A stretch of DNA of 64,000 nt, from contig CACWXP010000001.1 of the NCBI GenBank assembly GCA_902764875.1, positions 182,002 to 246,001 of the forward strand. The letters are read 5' to 3'. A model generated the notes under the pieces. That model was not told where the DNA came from. It was given only the letters and a program-made list of their open reading frames with translations, and searched no databases. How positions within the stretch are numbered: the stretch's first letter is position 1; each line of letters starts with the position of its first letter. The stretch is from an uncultured Eubacteriales bacterium. Its GTDB lineage: Bacteria > Bacillota > Clostridia > Christensenellales > Aristaeellaceae. A program made the translations under genes and the position numbers. Shown here piece by piece: positions 34,607 to 41,364 of the stretch.

Positions 34607-34694
34607 CGTGATTCCCTCCGTTTCATTCGTTTCGGGTTCCTTCAATCTGTAGGACGAAGGCGCGGCAAAAAAGTTTCCTGCCGGGGGAAAGAAA

Positions 34695-34722
34695 CAAAAA
34701 ACCGGCTCCGAAGAGCCGGCCT
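34695..34722 (-). terminator. Terminator of the downstream secreted-protein gene
   Basis: On the minus strand GCCGGCTC-TTCG-GAGCCGGT followed by TTTTTTG. The tetraloop TTCG is the classical UUCG type. Confidence 0.85.
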
Positions 34723-34740
34723 GAGAGAACCATGGGAAAC

Positions 34741-35403
34741 TCAGTTCCAGGGAGAATAGGTGTAGAGGAACTCGGAGAGTTTTCCGTTCTCGTCAAAGGT
34801 CACCTTGGTGTTGTAGGGGGAGAAGTTCGTGTCCTCCAGCAGGAGATCGAGCAGCTCCGCATAGCCCTTCTTCACCGGCGCTTCCAGATTTTCCGGATCG
34901 CTCCAGTCCAGGAAGCTGATGTCCTTGGACAGCGGGATCGTGACGGTGAAGAGCTCGGTGTAGAACATGTTGTCGGTTTCCGTGCGGGCTACATAGGTTC
35001 CGTCTTCCATCTTGATGAAGAGGTATTTGTCGGAAGTGGCGGCGTCCTTGATTTCGAATCCGGTTTCATCGGCCGTCTTTTCACCGATCATGATGGAGGT
35101 TCCGGGCTTGAAAGTGATGATATCGCCTTCCTTCAGGCTCTCGATGTCATTCGCGGCATAGCGGGTTTCCTCAGCTGCGGTGATCGTGACAGTGTAGAAC
35201 GCGTCTTCATCCTCGCCGAAGCACTCCTTCCGGGTGACTCCCGCTTCGAAGGTTTTTCCGCCCACCAGCGTCTTGAACGTTTCGGACATGACCGGCTTGC
35301 AGAGGGCGGAAGAGGGGACGGTTTCCGCGCAGGCTGAGGCCGCGAGGCAGGCGATCAGCAGCGCACACAGAATGGCGGACAGAATCGTGGATCCTTTTTT
35401 CAT
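34741..35403 (-). CDS. Exported protein of unknown function
   Basis: 220 residues with a signal peptide (MKKGSTILSAILCALLIACL, cleavage near SACAE). LLIAC could be read as a weak lipobox, but a second AxA site after ASACAE makes a Sec-cleaved protein more likely. The mature part alternates beta-like stretches (TFEAGVTRKECFGEDEDAFY, TVTITAAEETRYAANDIESL, GFEIKDAATSDKYLFIKMED) and is rich in Thr/Asp/Glu. No family recognised. The single gene has its own terminator. GGAGGAAACCAAA precedes the ATG. Confidence 0.7.
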   Translation of the reverse strand: MKKGSTILSAILCALLIACLAASACAETVPSSALCKPVMSETFKTLVGGKTFEAGVTRKECFGEDEDAFYTVTITAAEETRYAANDIESLKEGDIITFKPGTSIMIGEKTADETGFEIKDAATSDKYLFIKMEDGTYVARTETDNMFYTELFTVTIPLSKDISFLDWSDPENLEAPVKKGYAELLDLLLEDTNFSPYNTKVTFDENGKLSEFLYTYSPWN

Positions 35404-35541
35404 TTTGGTTTCCTCCTGTTTTGTTTATTTTATTCCAGGTGTTTCCTGTGGTGTCCCGGCGGCGGTTTCCGTTCCGCCGGTCACTATTATATACGCTTCT
35501 CAGGAATTGTGTGGCAGTAAAATTGAAATAACTCTTGTGTC

Positions 35542-35570
35542 TTGACATCATTTCATTATTGCACTACAAT
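35542..35570 (+). promoter_or_regulatory. Promoter of the RelB-like antitoxin
   Basis: TTGACA at 35542-35547, a 17-bp spacer and TACAAT at 35565-35570. It is followed closely by AAGGAGG. Confidence 0.8.
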
Positions 35571-35593
35571 CGTATTGCAAGGAGGTGGCTGAA

Positions 35594-35863
35594 ATGGCAA
35601 AGCAAGCTGTGTATCAAGTACGGATGGATGAAGAAATAAAGGACCAGGTTGAAGCACTGTACAGGAGTTTGGGAACGACTTTTGCGGAAGCAGTGCGGAT
35701 ATTCGCTGTTCAGAGCATCCGCGAACAGGGAATGCCTTTTACACCGTCGGAAGTACGCGGGAAAGCTTTCGGCGCTCTTTCTGCATACGCGAACCCTGCG
35801 CTGATGTCTGAAGAGGCGGCGGCTTTTGAGAAAGCGATGGTGGAGGAGCATGCCAATCATTGA
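35594..35863 (+). CDS. RelB/DinJ-family antitoxin (orphan)
   Basis: 89 residues. VYQVRMDEEIKDQVEALYRS and LGTTFAEAVRIFAVQSIREQ are the ribbon-helix-helix strand, helix and turn of RelB/DinJ antitoxins. The C-terminal tail (MPFTPSEVRGKAFGALSAYA, MSEEAAAFEKAMVEEH) is the toxin-binding region. ATG 35594 follows AAGGAGGTGGCTGAA. The gene after it, which would be the toxin, is cut off after 14 codons, so this antitoxin has no partner in cis. Confidence 0.85.
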   Translation: MAKQAVYQVRMDEEIKDQVEALYRSLGTTFAEAVRIFAVQSIREQGMPFTPSEVRGKAFGALSAYANPALMSEEAAAFEKAMVEEHANH

Positions 35864-35894
35864 CGCGGATGTCATCTGCAAACCCTGTTTCTGA
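35850..35894 (+). pseudogene. Truncated PIN-domain toxin (14 codons)
   Basis: ATG at 35850 lies within the end of the antitoxin gene and is preceded by GGAGG. It reads MPIIDADVICKPCF then stop. MPIIDADVI is the standard first strand of PIN toxins, including the first catalytic Asp. The rest of the domain is deleted and replaced by unrelated sequence leading to tRNA-Val. Confidence 0.65.
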
Positions 35895-35933
35895 CAAAAC
35901 TGCGTGGAAAGTACATGGTGCTCAAAAAAGTGC

Positions 35934-35962
35934 TTGCAAAAAGCTTTCTAATGTGGTATTAT
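35934..35962 (+). promoter_or_regulatory. Promoter of tRNA-Val
   Basis: TTGCAA at 35934-35939, a 17-bp spacer and TATTAT at 35957-35962. Confidence 0.65.
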
Positions 35963-35983
35963 CCCAATGTTGCAGCGATGCAC

Positions 35984-36057
35984 GGGATTATAGCTCAGTT
36001 GGTTAGAGCACCACGTTGACATCGTGGGGGTCATAGGTTCGAGTCCTACTAATCCCA
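35984..36057 (+). tRNA. tRNA-Val(GAC)
   Basis: A 74-nt tRNA. Acceptor GGGATTA (35984-35990) pairs with TAATCCC (36050-36056), discriminator A. D arm AGCTCAGTTGGTTAGAGC. Anticodon stem CCACG/CGTGG with loop TTGACAT, anticodon GAC at 36018-36020. T arm ATAGGTTCGAGTCCTA. CCA is not encoded. Confidence 0.95.
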
Positions 36058-36059
36058 CT

Positions 36060-36099
36060 CCCCGGAGCTTTGAAAATCAAGGCTCCGGGGTTTTCTTTT
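36060..36099 (+). terminator. Terminator after tRNA-Val
   Basis: CCCCGGAGC (36060-36068) and GCTCCGGGG (36082-36090) followed by TTTTCTTTT. Confidence 0.85.
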
Positions 36100-36156
36100 A
36101 TTTGTGGACACGGCGACCGTGGGGGCTTTTGGACGCAAAAGTGGCCGCAGACGAAA

Positions 36157-36188
36157 ACCCGCTGCATTTTCGCAGCGGGTCTTTTTTT
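36157..36188 (+). terminator. Second terminator-like hairpin
   Basis: ACCCGCTGC (36157-36165), a short loop, GCAGCGGGT (36172-36180) and CTTTTTTT. Confidence 0.8.
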
Positions 36189-36216
36189 CGTGGTTCAACG
36201 GCGGGCGGAGCACGCA

Positions 36217-36519
36217 AACACGGAGGTGCGGATCAGGCTCTTGCTGGAACTGGTAGACGAGATGGTCAAGAACAGCCTGCCGGAGTGGATGGCGAGAGAA
36301 GCCCAGCCGGAAGAGGAACAGACCGGAGCCTGCCGTGACTATGATGACTTCTTCAACCGCACGAAGTACACGGTGCCGGAGGGCGTGCTGGACGAGAACG
36401 GGCGGATGGAGAGCTTCAACAACGACCTTGTTATCCGCTACCTGGACAAGATGATTGTGAAGGATGACGGCTATGAGGTGGTTTTCAAGGCGGGGGTGAA
36501 AGTGCAGGTAGAGGTATGA
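36217..36519 (+). pseudogene. Serine recombinase C-terminal remnant
   Basis: About 100 codons in frame with no credible start. NTEVRIRLLLELVDEMVKNS, CRDYDDFFNRTKYTVPEGVL, FNNDLVIRYLDKMIVKDDGY and EVVFKAGVKVQVEV match the C-terminal coiled/beta tail of large serine recombinases, whose usual last motif is IRYLxKVxVxxDxxxVxFKxGVEV. The catalytic resolvase and zinc-ribbon domains are missing. It lies directly behind tRNA-Val, so it marks a decayed mobile element. Confidence 0.6.
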
Positions 36520-36739
36520 GGGAGAAACGGCGGGCGGCTGTTCTGCGTGTGATCGTGGAATGGCTGCCCGCTTTTTTGCGTTTGTGCCTGCCCTGGCTTC
36601 ATGACCACACGCGCTAAATCTGTTCTTGCGCTCATATCTACGCCTGTACTAAACTACCGTCAGGCGAGGAAATGCTTCTCGCCTATTTGTTGTTCGGTAA
36701 GCGCTTCATCCAGACACGGTATCCATACTTTTGTAAAGT

Positions 36740-36776
36740 AAAACGCTTGCACACTACAAACTGTGCAGGCGTTTTT
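36740..36776 (+). terminator. Terminator-like hairpin in a 268-bp gap
   Basis: AAAACGC-TTGCAC and GTGCAG-GCGTTTTT arms around ACTACAAACT. A weaker hairpin AGGCGAG/CTCGCCT lies at 36662-36684. Apart from these, 36520-36787 shows no gene. Confidence 0.65.
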
Positions 36777-36787
36777 GAGTGGTTTTG

Positions 36788-36907
36788 TCATATGCAGTAG
36801 ACTCTGGCTTCATCATTCCAGGGAGTCAGCTTCTCCAGTTCCTCATCCGTCATGCCGGCATGCGGTCGCTTCTCAAGGAGGAAGGTCAGATATTTTTCTA
36901 CGTTCAT
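36788..36907 (-). CDS. Possible 39-residue small protein
   Basis: Reads MNVEKYLTFLLEKRPHAGMT then DEELEKLTPWNDEARVYCI. The amphipathic second half has the look of small mobile-element proteins. No good ribosome site precedes the ATG, so it may be the relic of a longer gene. It is divergent from the XRE gene. Confidence 0.35.
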   Translation of the reverse strand: MNVEKYLTFLLEKRPHAGMTDEELEKLTPWNDEARVYCI

Positions 36908-36951
36908 GTGTAAATGCATACACATTCATAAGTGCATAATAATTTGTTGTA

Positions 36952-36983
36952 ACGTTGACAACGTCACGGTATACCGTTATACT
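36952..36983 (+). promoter_or_regulatory. Promoter with two palindromic operators (XRE/NTase module)
   Basis: TTGACA at 36955-36960, a 17-bp spacer and TATACT at 36978-36983. A 13-bp palindrome ACGTTG-A-CAACGT (36952-36964) covers the -35. A perfect 12-bp palindrome ACGGTATACCGT (36966-36977) fills the spacer. These are well placed for repression by the XRE protein encoded next. Confidence 0.75.
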
Positions 36984-37003
36984 ATTAACGGGAGGTATCG
37001 ATT

Positions 37004-37573
37004 ATGGTTGTGAATGAACTAATGGAACGTGCTGGTATAACAAAATACCGTTTGGCTCAAATTGCACATATTCCATATATGACAATAAACGATATCTGCA
37101 ATGGAAAAACTAGTTTGGGCAGATGTAATGCGGAAACAGTTTACCAGATAGCAAAGGCGTTCAATGTTACCGTAGAGGAATTGCTTGAAGCGGCCAAAGA
37201 ACAACGTTGCTCTTTTTCTATATTTAAAAGTAATGTATGCCATCGACTTAAGGAATTAGGAGATATAGATTTCCTTTTGCAAACACTTTCGAATGATGAT
37301 ATCCGACGGTACTATGAAAAAGCATGGTATCCAGAATGCCTATATCTGTTGGCGATGGTTGACTATATCAGTCGCCTGAATCAGATTTCTTTATGCAGTG
37401 ATTATGATGATTTACGTAGCATGAAGCTGTCTGAAAAAGTTTTTCCTTCTGGTGTTTTGGCATTGGCTTTAGCGGAGAAGAATGATGCTCCAAAGGAAGC
37501 AGCGTGGAAGGAAGCTATTCCAGAGTTTAAACGGTTTAACATCGTAGAAAATGAGGTGCGCAATGTTATCTGA
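37004..37573 (+). CDS. XRE-family regulator, probable antitoxin partner
   Basis: 189 residues. Residues 1-70 are an HTH of the Cro/C1 type (AGITKYRLAQIAHIPYMTIN, DICNGKTSLGRCNAETVYQI, NVTVEELLEAAKE). The remaining ~120 residues form a helical domain with YPECLYLLAMVDYISRLNQI and SEKVFPSGVLALALAEKNDA, which I place with XRE-type antitoxins of nucleotidyltransferase modules. GGGAGGTATCGATT precedes ATG 37004. It overlaps the next gene by 11 bases. Low GC and A-ending codons set the pair apart from the chromosome around it. Confidence 0.75.
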   Translation: MVVNELMERAGITKYRLAQIAHIPYMTINDICNGKTSLGRCNAETVYQIAKAFNVTVEELLEAAKEQRCSFSIFKSNVCHRLKELGDIDFLLQTLSNDDIRRYYEKAWYPECLYLLAMVDYISRLNQISLCSDYDDLRSMKLSEKVFPSGVLALALAEKNDAPKEAAWKEAIPEFKRFNIVENEVRNVI

Positions 37574-38375
37574 TGACAGCAAAGCATTCACCAAAGATAA
37601 TATCAATTTGTTCTTCCGGGATCTTTCTAAGGAGTATAAAAGGCTTGGTGGGAAAAACACTCCTGTGGAAATCATATTAATTGGAGGAGCTGCGATTATT
37701 GAAAGTTATGACTTCAGAGAAATGACTACTGATATTGATGCCGTCCTTCCGGATGTATCAATTATGAAAGAAGCAATAAATCGTGTTGGTGATATGCATG
37801 ATCTTCCCAATGGCTGGTTAAATGCTGATTTTATGAAGACTGCTTCCTGGTCACCTAAACTGAGACAGTATTCAGTTGCATACAGAACATTCAATCAAGT
37901 GCTGAATGTTCGTATGATAACAGGAGAATACTTGATTGCAATGAAGCTTCGGTCTGGGAGACAGTATAAAAATGATCTTTCTGACATTATTGGAATCTTA
38001 GCAGAACAAAAGCGGATGGGAAATCCGATATCAATGGAGCAGATTGAACTTGCTGTTACCAATTTGTATGGTGGATGGGATGATTTTTCCGAAGAAGCAA
38101 AACAATATATCCAGCAGATTCTATCAATTGCTGATTATCAAAAGGCTTATGAAACAGTAAGAAACAGTGAGATTCAAACAAGTATCAGTTTGGTACAGTT
38201 TCAGGAAGCGTATCCTGGGATTTTGTCTCAGGACAATCTTCATTCTGTGATCGAAAATGTAGTTCAACGTAGAGAGAAAAGATCCTCAGTGCTTCAGCAA
38301 CTACAAGAATTGAAAGCATCTGAAGAAAAAAGCAAAAAGAAAAACACTAAAGCACAGGATGAAACATCATTATGA
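37563..38375 (+). CDS. DUF6036-like nucleotidyltransferase, probable toxin
   Basis: 270 residues. VEIILIGGAAIIESYDFREM followed by TTDIDAVLPD is the nucleotidyltransferase GG...DxD-type core. ADFMKTASWSPKLRQYSVAY and MITGEYLIAMKLRSGRQYKN (a conserved KL..R basic site) are seen in AbiEii/DUF6036-type proteins. The tail is Lys/Glu rich. Such enzymes modify tRNA or other targets by NTP transfer when not neutralised. The ATG at 37563 is preceded by GAGGTG inside the regulator gene, hence coupling. The pair is best read as a mobile toxin-antitoxin or phage-defence module. Confidence 0.7.
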   Translation: MLSDDSKAFTKDNINLFFRDLSKEYKRLGGKNTPVEIILIGGAAIIESYDFREMTTDIDAVLPDVSIMKEAINRVGDMHDLPNGWLNADFMKTASWSPKLRQYSVAYRTFNQVLNVRMITGEYLIAMKLRSGRQYKNDLSDIIGILAEQKRMGNPISMEQIELAVTNLYGGWDDFSEEAKQYIQQILSIADYQKAYETVRNSEIQTSISLVQFQEAYPGILSQDNLHSVIENVVQRREKRSSVLQQLQELKASEEKSKKKNTKAQDETSL

Positions 38376-38658
38376 TGCCAATTGATGGCATAATAAATGG
38401 CACTATCAGAAACAGATAACTACGACGGCGCGATCCGCCAAGGGAGCAGAGCAACGGAGGTTTCATGACGCAACAATTGGCGCACCACTGCTGTAAATTT
38501 GGCACCCCGTTAGCTGTTGTATACTGTCGAAACCTGTGATATCATTATCCTGTCCGTGCGAGCTCCTGATCCAGGGGCTTTTTCTTATTTGTGCCAGCTG
38601 CCTGCCGGAGGGCGTCACTGTATGAACGACTCAAGTCGGGCAAGTGATTTTATACGAA
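38376..38658. other. Gap with no gene supported
   Basis: This 283-bp stretch contains a small TGCCA-ATTGA-TGGCA hairpin at its left end and a terminator-like AGCTCCTGATCCAGGGGCT followed by T5 around 38560-38583. No coding frame with a credible start was found. It is the left border of the prophage remnant. Confidence 0.4.
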
Positions 38659-39153
38659 ATGAAACTTACGATCCACGACGACCCGGAGCTGCTCGGTGAG
38701 CGGATCCGGGCCCTGAAAAAGCTGAAATCGGCAACAGTGAAAGTCGGCCTTCCGTCCTCCGCGGGAGGCCGGCTTCATTTTATCCTCGCCGTGCAGGAGC
38801 ACGGCTCGCCGATCATGCACATCCCTTCACGGCCGGTGATCCACCCGGCCCTGGCGAAGAACGAAACCCGCGACGAAATGGCCAAAGCCATGAAGGCCAC
38901 TATTGCATCCGCTTGGGAAGGGAAGAACCCCCGGCCGGATCTGGAAGCAGCCGGTCAGGCCGGGGCCGACGGCATCCGTGCCTACATCGACGCGCATATT
39001 CCGACGCCCAACAGCCCTGCCACCGTGAACGGCGGCTGGATCTGGAACCGGGCGGCGAAGAAAGCCGTCTACGTGAAAGGCAAAGGCTTCAACAAGCCTC
39101 TGTTCGATACCGGCAATCTCTACAGCGCCTTTGGCTATGAAATCGAGGAGTAA
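38659..39153 (+). CDS. Phage neck/tail-completion protein (gp10/virion morphogenesis-like)
   Basis: 164 residues. KLKSATVKVGLPSSAGG, ILAVQEHGSP, MHIPSRPVIHPALAKNETRD and KPLFDTGNLYSAFGYEI reproduce the layout of HK97 gp10/virion-morphogenesis tail proteins (an 'EHG ... IPxRPF' middle and a 'DTGxLxxS' end). It is the first recognisable structural gene of the prophage. Start: ATG 38659; GTG 38644 is possible. Confidence 0.65.
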   Translation: MKLTIHDDPELLGERIRALKKLKSATVKVGLPSSAGGRLHFILAVQEHGSPIMHIPSRPVIHPALAKNETRDEMAKAMKATIASAWEGKNPRPDLEAAGQAGADGIRAYIDAHIPTPNSPATVNGGWIWNRAAKKAVYVKGKGFNKPLFDTGNLYSAFGYEIEE

Positions 39154-39158
39154 TACCA

Positions 39159-39521
39159 TTGAACGTTTCCGACGCGATTTTTGATCCGGAGCTGGGTTAT
39201 ACCGGCTTCACTGTGCAGCGCACAACTTACAGTCGGCAGAACGGAACTTCCGTCCCGTCGAATGAGACGATGAGCGCCGCCGGTACGATCCATCCGGGAA
39301 CGCCTGAAATGATCCAATTGCTCCCGGAGGAAGAGCGCCACGAGGAGTTCATCTCGATCTACGCTGACTTTCCCCTGAGCCTGGGCGAAAACGACGGGGG
39401 AGAGACCTACACGACCCCGGACCGAATCACCTGGAATGATAAAACCTGGCGGGTTGTGAAGGTTCGCGATTGGTCGGCTTTCAACTATTATCAATGTCTG
39501 GCAGTGAGGGTGGCGGAATGA
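39159..39521 (+). CDS. Phage structural protein, probable head-tail/neck component
   Basis: 120 residues, starting at a TTG (39159) after GAGGAG. The sequence has no strong family motif. MNVSDAIFDPELGYTGFTVQ and YTTPDRITWNDKTWRVVKVR, then DWSAFNYYQCLAVRVAE, resemble the small beta-barrel connector/stopper proteins found at this position in tailed phages. The function is inferred mainly from position. Confidence 0.55.
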   Translation: MNVSDAIFDPELGYTGFTVQRTTYSRQNGTSVPSNETMSAAGTIHPGTPEMIQLLPEEERHEEFISIYADFPLSLGENDGGETYTTPDRITWNDKTWRVVKVRDWSAFNYYQCLAVRVAE

Positions 39522-39542
39522 TATAAAATCTGTTTGTTCCCC

Positions 39543-39571
39543 TTGTTCCGTAAGGGCTTCAGGCTTATAAT
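39543..39571 (+). promoter_or_regulatory. Promoter of the small-toxin mRNA
   Basis: TTGTTC at 39543-39548, a 17-bp spacer and TATAAT at 39566-39571. The implied start is near 39578. Confidence 0.75.
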
Positions 39572-39648
39572 GGTATTGCCCTAATGGGCCGGGAGTGAAC
39601 ACACAAGCGCAGGCGGTTGCTCCATCCCTCCGAAAGGAGGTGGTGCGT

Positions 39649-39738
39649 ATGCGTATTACGTTCCATATCGGACGGTTTACCGTGACGATTATGCTGAAAC
39701 GGACACATACAAAGAACAGCCGCCACTCTGCCAAGTGA
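39649..39738 (+). CDS. 29-residue peptide, candidate type I toxin
   Basis: Reads MRITFHIGRFTVTIMLKRTH then TKNSRHSAK. It has a hydrophobic/beta-branched N-terminal half and a basic tail, which fits small membrane-active toxins. The ribosome site is very strong (GAAAGGAGG at 39632-39640, 8 nt before the ATG). The transcript has its own promoter and terminator, and an antisense promoter faces its 3' end. There is no phage structural role for such a peptide. Its toxicity is inference. Confidence 0.6.
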   Translation: MRITFHIGRFTVTIMLKRTHTKNSRHSAK

Positions 39739-39811
39739 CGGCTGATTTCGTGGCTTTCGCCACAATCCGCTAATAACTCGAGGAGCTAACCGCGTGCGTG
39801 GTTCACTCTTC
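39709..39811 (-). ncRNA. Candidate antisense RNA overlapping the 29-aa toxin mRNA
   Basis: The minus-strand promoter, -35 TTGACA (39841-39846), 17 bp and -10 TACTAT (39818-39823), would start an RNA near 39811. It would end at the hairpin 39718-39743 (10-bp stem with one mismatch), which on this strand is followed by GTTCTTT. The ~100-nt RNA covers the last 30 bases of the toxin ORF and the mRNA tail, as in txpA/ratA-type loci. Transcription is not shown by sequence alone. Confidence 0.55.
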
Positions 39812-39817
39812 GTTATT

Positions 39818-39846
39818 ATAGTAAGACGATCGAGCCTGCTTGTCAA
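39818..39846 (-). promoter_or_regulatory. Antisense promoter
   Basis: Minus-strand TTGACA (39841-39846), 17-bp spacer, TACTAT (39818-39823) running into an overlapping TATAAT (39815-39820). Its -35 lies inside the terminator stem of the sense mRNA. Confidence 0.6.
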
Positions 39847-39862
39847 GCAGGTTTTTGCTTTG
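39834..39862 (+). terminator. Terminator of the toxin mRNA
   Basis: CCTGCTTG and CAAGCAGG arms, followed by TTTTTGCTTT. Confidence 0.8.
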
Positions 39863-39881
39863 TCAGGAGTGATTTATAGTC

Positions 39882-40418
39882 ATGATCACCACCATCTATC
39901 AGGCCCTGTGTGCCTGCTTCGGGCTGTCGCCCTCATCGGCTGATGCTTCCTTGTTGATTCGGGAAGCTTATCAGGAGCCGGAGAACGCGCCGCGGCCCCC
40001 ACGGAATGCGGACGTGATCTATTTTTCCATCGAGCCTGATAGTGTTTCAACTGAAGCTCCTGCGGCGTATTCGGCAGAAAACGCAGCTGAAGCTTCTTTT
40101 TCAATGGCTGTTTCTTCTTTCGCCGCCTGGAAGCTTCAGGTCATATGCTACGGGCCGCATGCCCTGACCAATGCCCGCCAGATCCGGGCTTTCCTTTACG
40201 TCGACGGCACGAACATGCCCCGCTGCATCCTGCGCAAGGTCGGCATCCGCCCGATCCCGGATCCTCCGGAACCCCTCCTGCTCCATGAGCCGGAAGGTTC
40301 CCTCTGGCGGCTTCGCTGCGATCTCATGATCCAGCTCCGCAGCGAGGAAAAACAAACGCACCCCGTCAGACAGGGTGCGGTGTCCATCGCTCCGGCAGTT
40401 GTGGTCCGGACGGGGTGA
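39882..40418 (+). CDS. Phage neck protein (LIC_12616-like)
   Basis: 178 residues. IYQALCACFGLSPSS at the N-terminus and VICYGPHALTNARQIRAFLY and EPEGSLWRLRCDLMIQLRSE fit the LIC_12616-type tail-neck proteins found just ahead of the sheath gene in contractile phages (the 'CYGPxAxxxAxxIR' motif). In such phages sheath and tube genes should follow, but the next gene here is the tape measure. It lies 20 bp after the toxin-locus terminator. Confidence 0.6.
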   Translation: MITTIYQALCACFGLSPSSADASLLIREAYQEPENAPRPPRNADVIYFSIEPDSVSTEAPAAYSAENAAEASFSMAVSSFAAWKLQVICYGPHALTNARQIRAFLYVDGTNMPRCILRKVGIRPIPDPPEPLLLHEPEGSLWRLRCDLMIQLRSEEKQTHPVRQGAVSIAPAVVVRTG

Positions 40419-40465
40419 CAGTCCGCAAAAGGTGCATTTTTTCCATAAAGGGGAGATGATGACAT

Positions 40466-41299
40466 TTGGCTGATCAGGAATTCCTTGCGTCCTTCGGCGT
40501 CGAGATCGACGAAACGGGCGTCCTTCGCCTGCAGAAGGCGCTGACGAAGAACCGAGCTCTGGCGGATGACCTGGCTGCGGCTTTTAACCGCGCCCAGGAA
40601 GCGATGACCTCGTTTTTCGATTCCATGACTGAAATCACCATGCCGACGCTGGATTTCGGCTCAGGCGGGATCGCCGGGGAGGCAGCCTCCGGCCTGAGTA
40701 TTCCGTTCTCCCTGGACATGACGAAAGCCAACCGGGAGCTGAACGCCTTCTTTAAGGAAGCCGGAAAGAATCTGAAGCTGACGGCGGACGCCAGCGGCAT
40801 TGTGTCGGCCGGGCAGGGGGCCTTGAACCGTTTGCGGTCGCTGTTCAGTTCCACAACCCTGAGCGTTAGGGCCAATGTACAAACTTCCACGTCTGCCGGC
40901 GGCATCAATCTCAACACCATGTTGAAGGCCGCCACCGGCGGGCGATTTACGCGGCCTCAGCAGGTGGAGATTGCCGAAGACGGCGATCCGGAATACGTGA
41001 TCCCGGTGAAGAAGGAGGGCATCGCCGTGCCGCTGCTGCGGCAGCTGATCGGGGAGCTTTCCGCTTCTGCCCGGGAAAGCCTGCAGAGCGGATCCTTGAA
41101 CGAGCTTTCGGGAATGTTGGCCTCAGCCAGCGGCGCAAATGCCCCGACCGTGAACCAGACCAACAACAACTCTGTACAGGCTCCGGTGAGCATCAATGTT
41201 ACAGCCTCCGGAAGCGACCCGGAGGCTGTCGGACGATCGGTTTATGACGTTGCGGAGCAGTATCTACTGCGGACAATCAGGGGAACGATCAGTGGTTAA
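40466..41299 (+). CDS. Short phage tape-measure-like protein
   Basis: 277 residues, starting at TTG 40466 after GGGGAG. Coiled-coil N-terminus (LRLQKALTKNRALADDLAAA). The central segment LSIPFSLDMTKANRELNAFF is followed by GGRFTRPQQVEIAEDGDPEY and VIPVKKEGIAVPLLRQLIGE, the 'xEIxEAGPExVIPL' signature near the end of tape-measure proteins. Full-length ones are usually 600 or more residues, so this one is probably internally deleted. Confidence 0.65.
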   Translation: MADQEFLASFGVEIDETGVLRLQKALTKNRALADDLAAAFNRAQEAMTSFFDSMTEITMPTLDFGSGGIAGEAASGLSIPFSLDMTKANRELNAFFKEAGKNLKLTADASGIVSAGQGALNRLRSLFSSTTLSVRANVQTSTSAGGINLNTMLKAATGGRFTRPQQVEIAEDGDPEYVIPVKKEGIAVPLLRQLIGELSASARESLQSGSLNELSGMLASASGANAPTVNQTNNNSVQAPVSINVTASGSDPEAVGRSVYDVAEQYLLRTIRGTISG

Positions 41300-41364
41300 T
41301 TCATTCAAAAGTGGGGCGAAAAGAACCGTCCCCTTAGGACCACGGTCGCATTAAGGAGATTTGT

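Noticed and set aside
36070-36216. 5' extension of the serine recombinase remnant as one 149-codon gene
   Set aside because: The extension reads through two terminator hairpins and shows no recombinase similarity before position 36217.
38517-38699. 60-codon frame reading into the start of the first phage gene
   Set aside because: No ribosome site and overlaps the better-supported phage gene in another frame.
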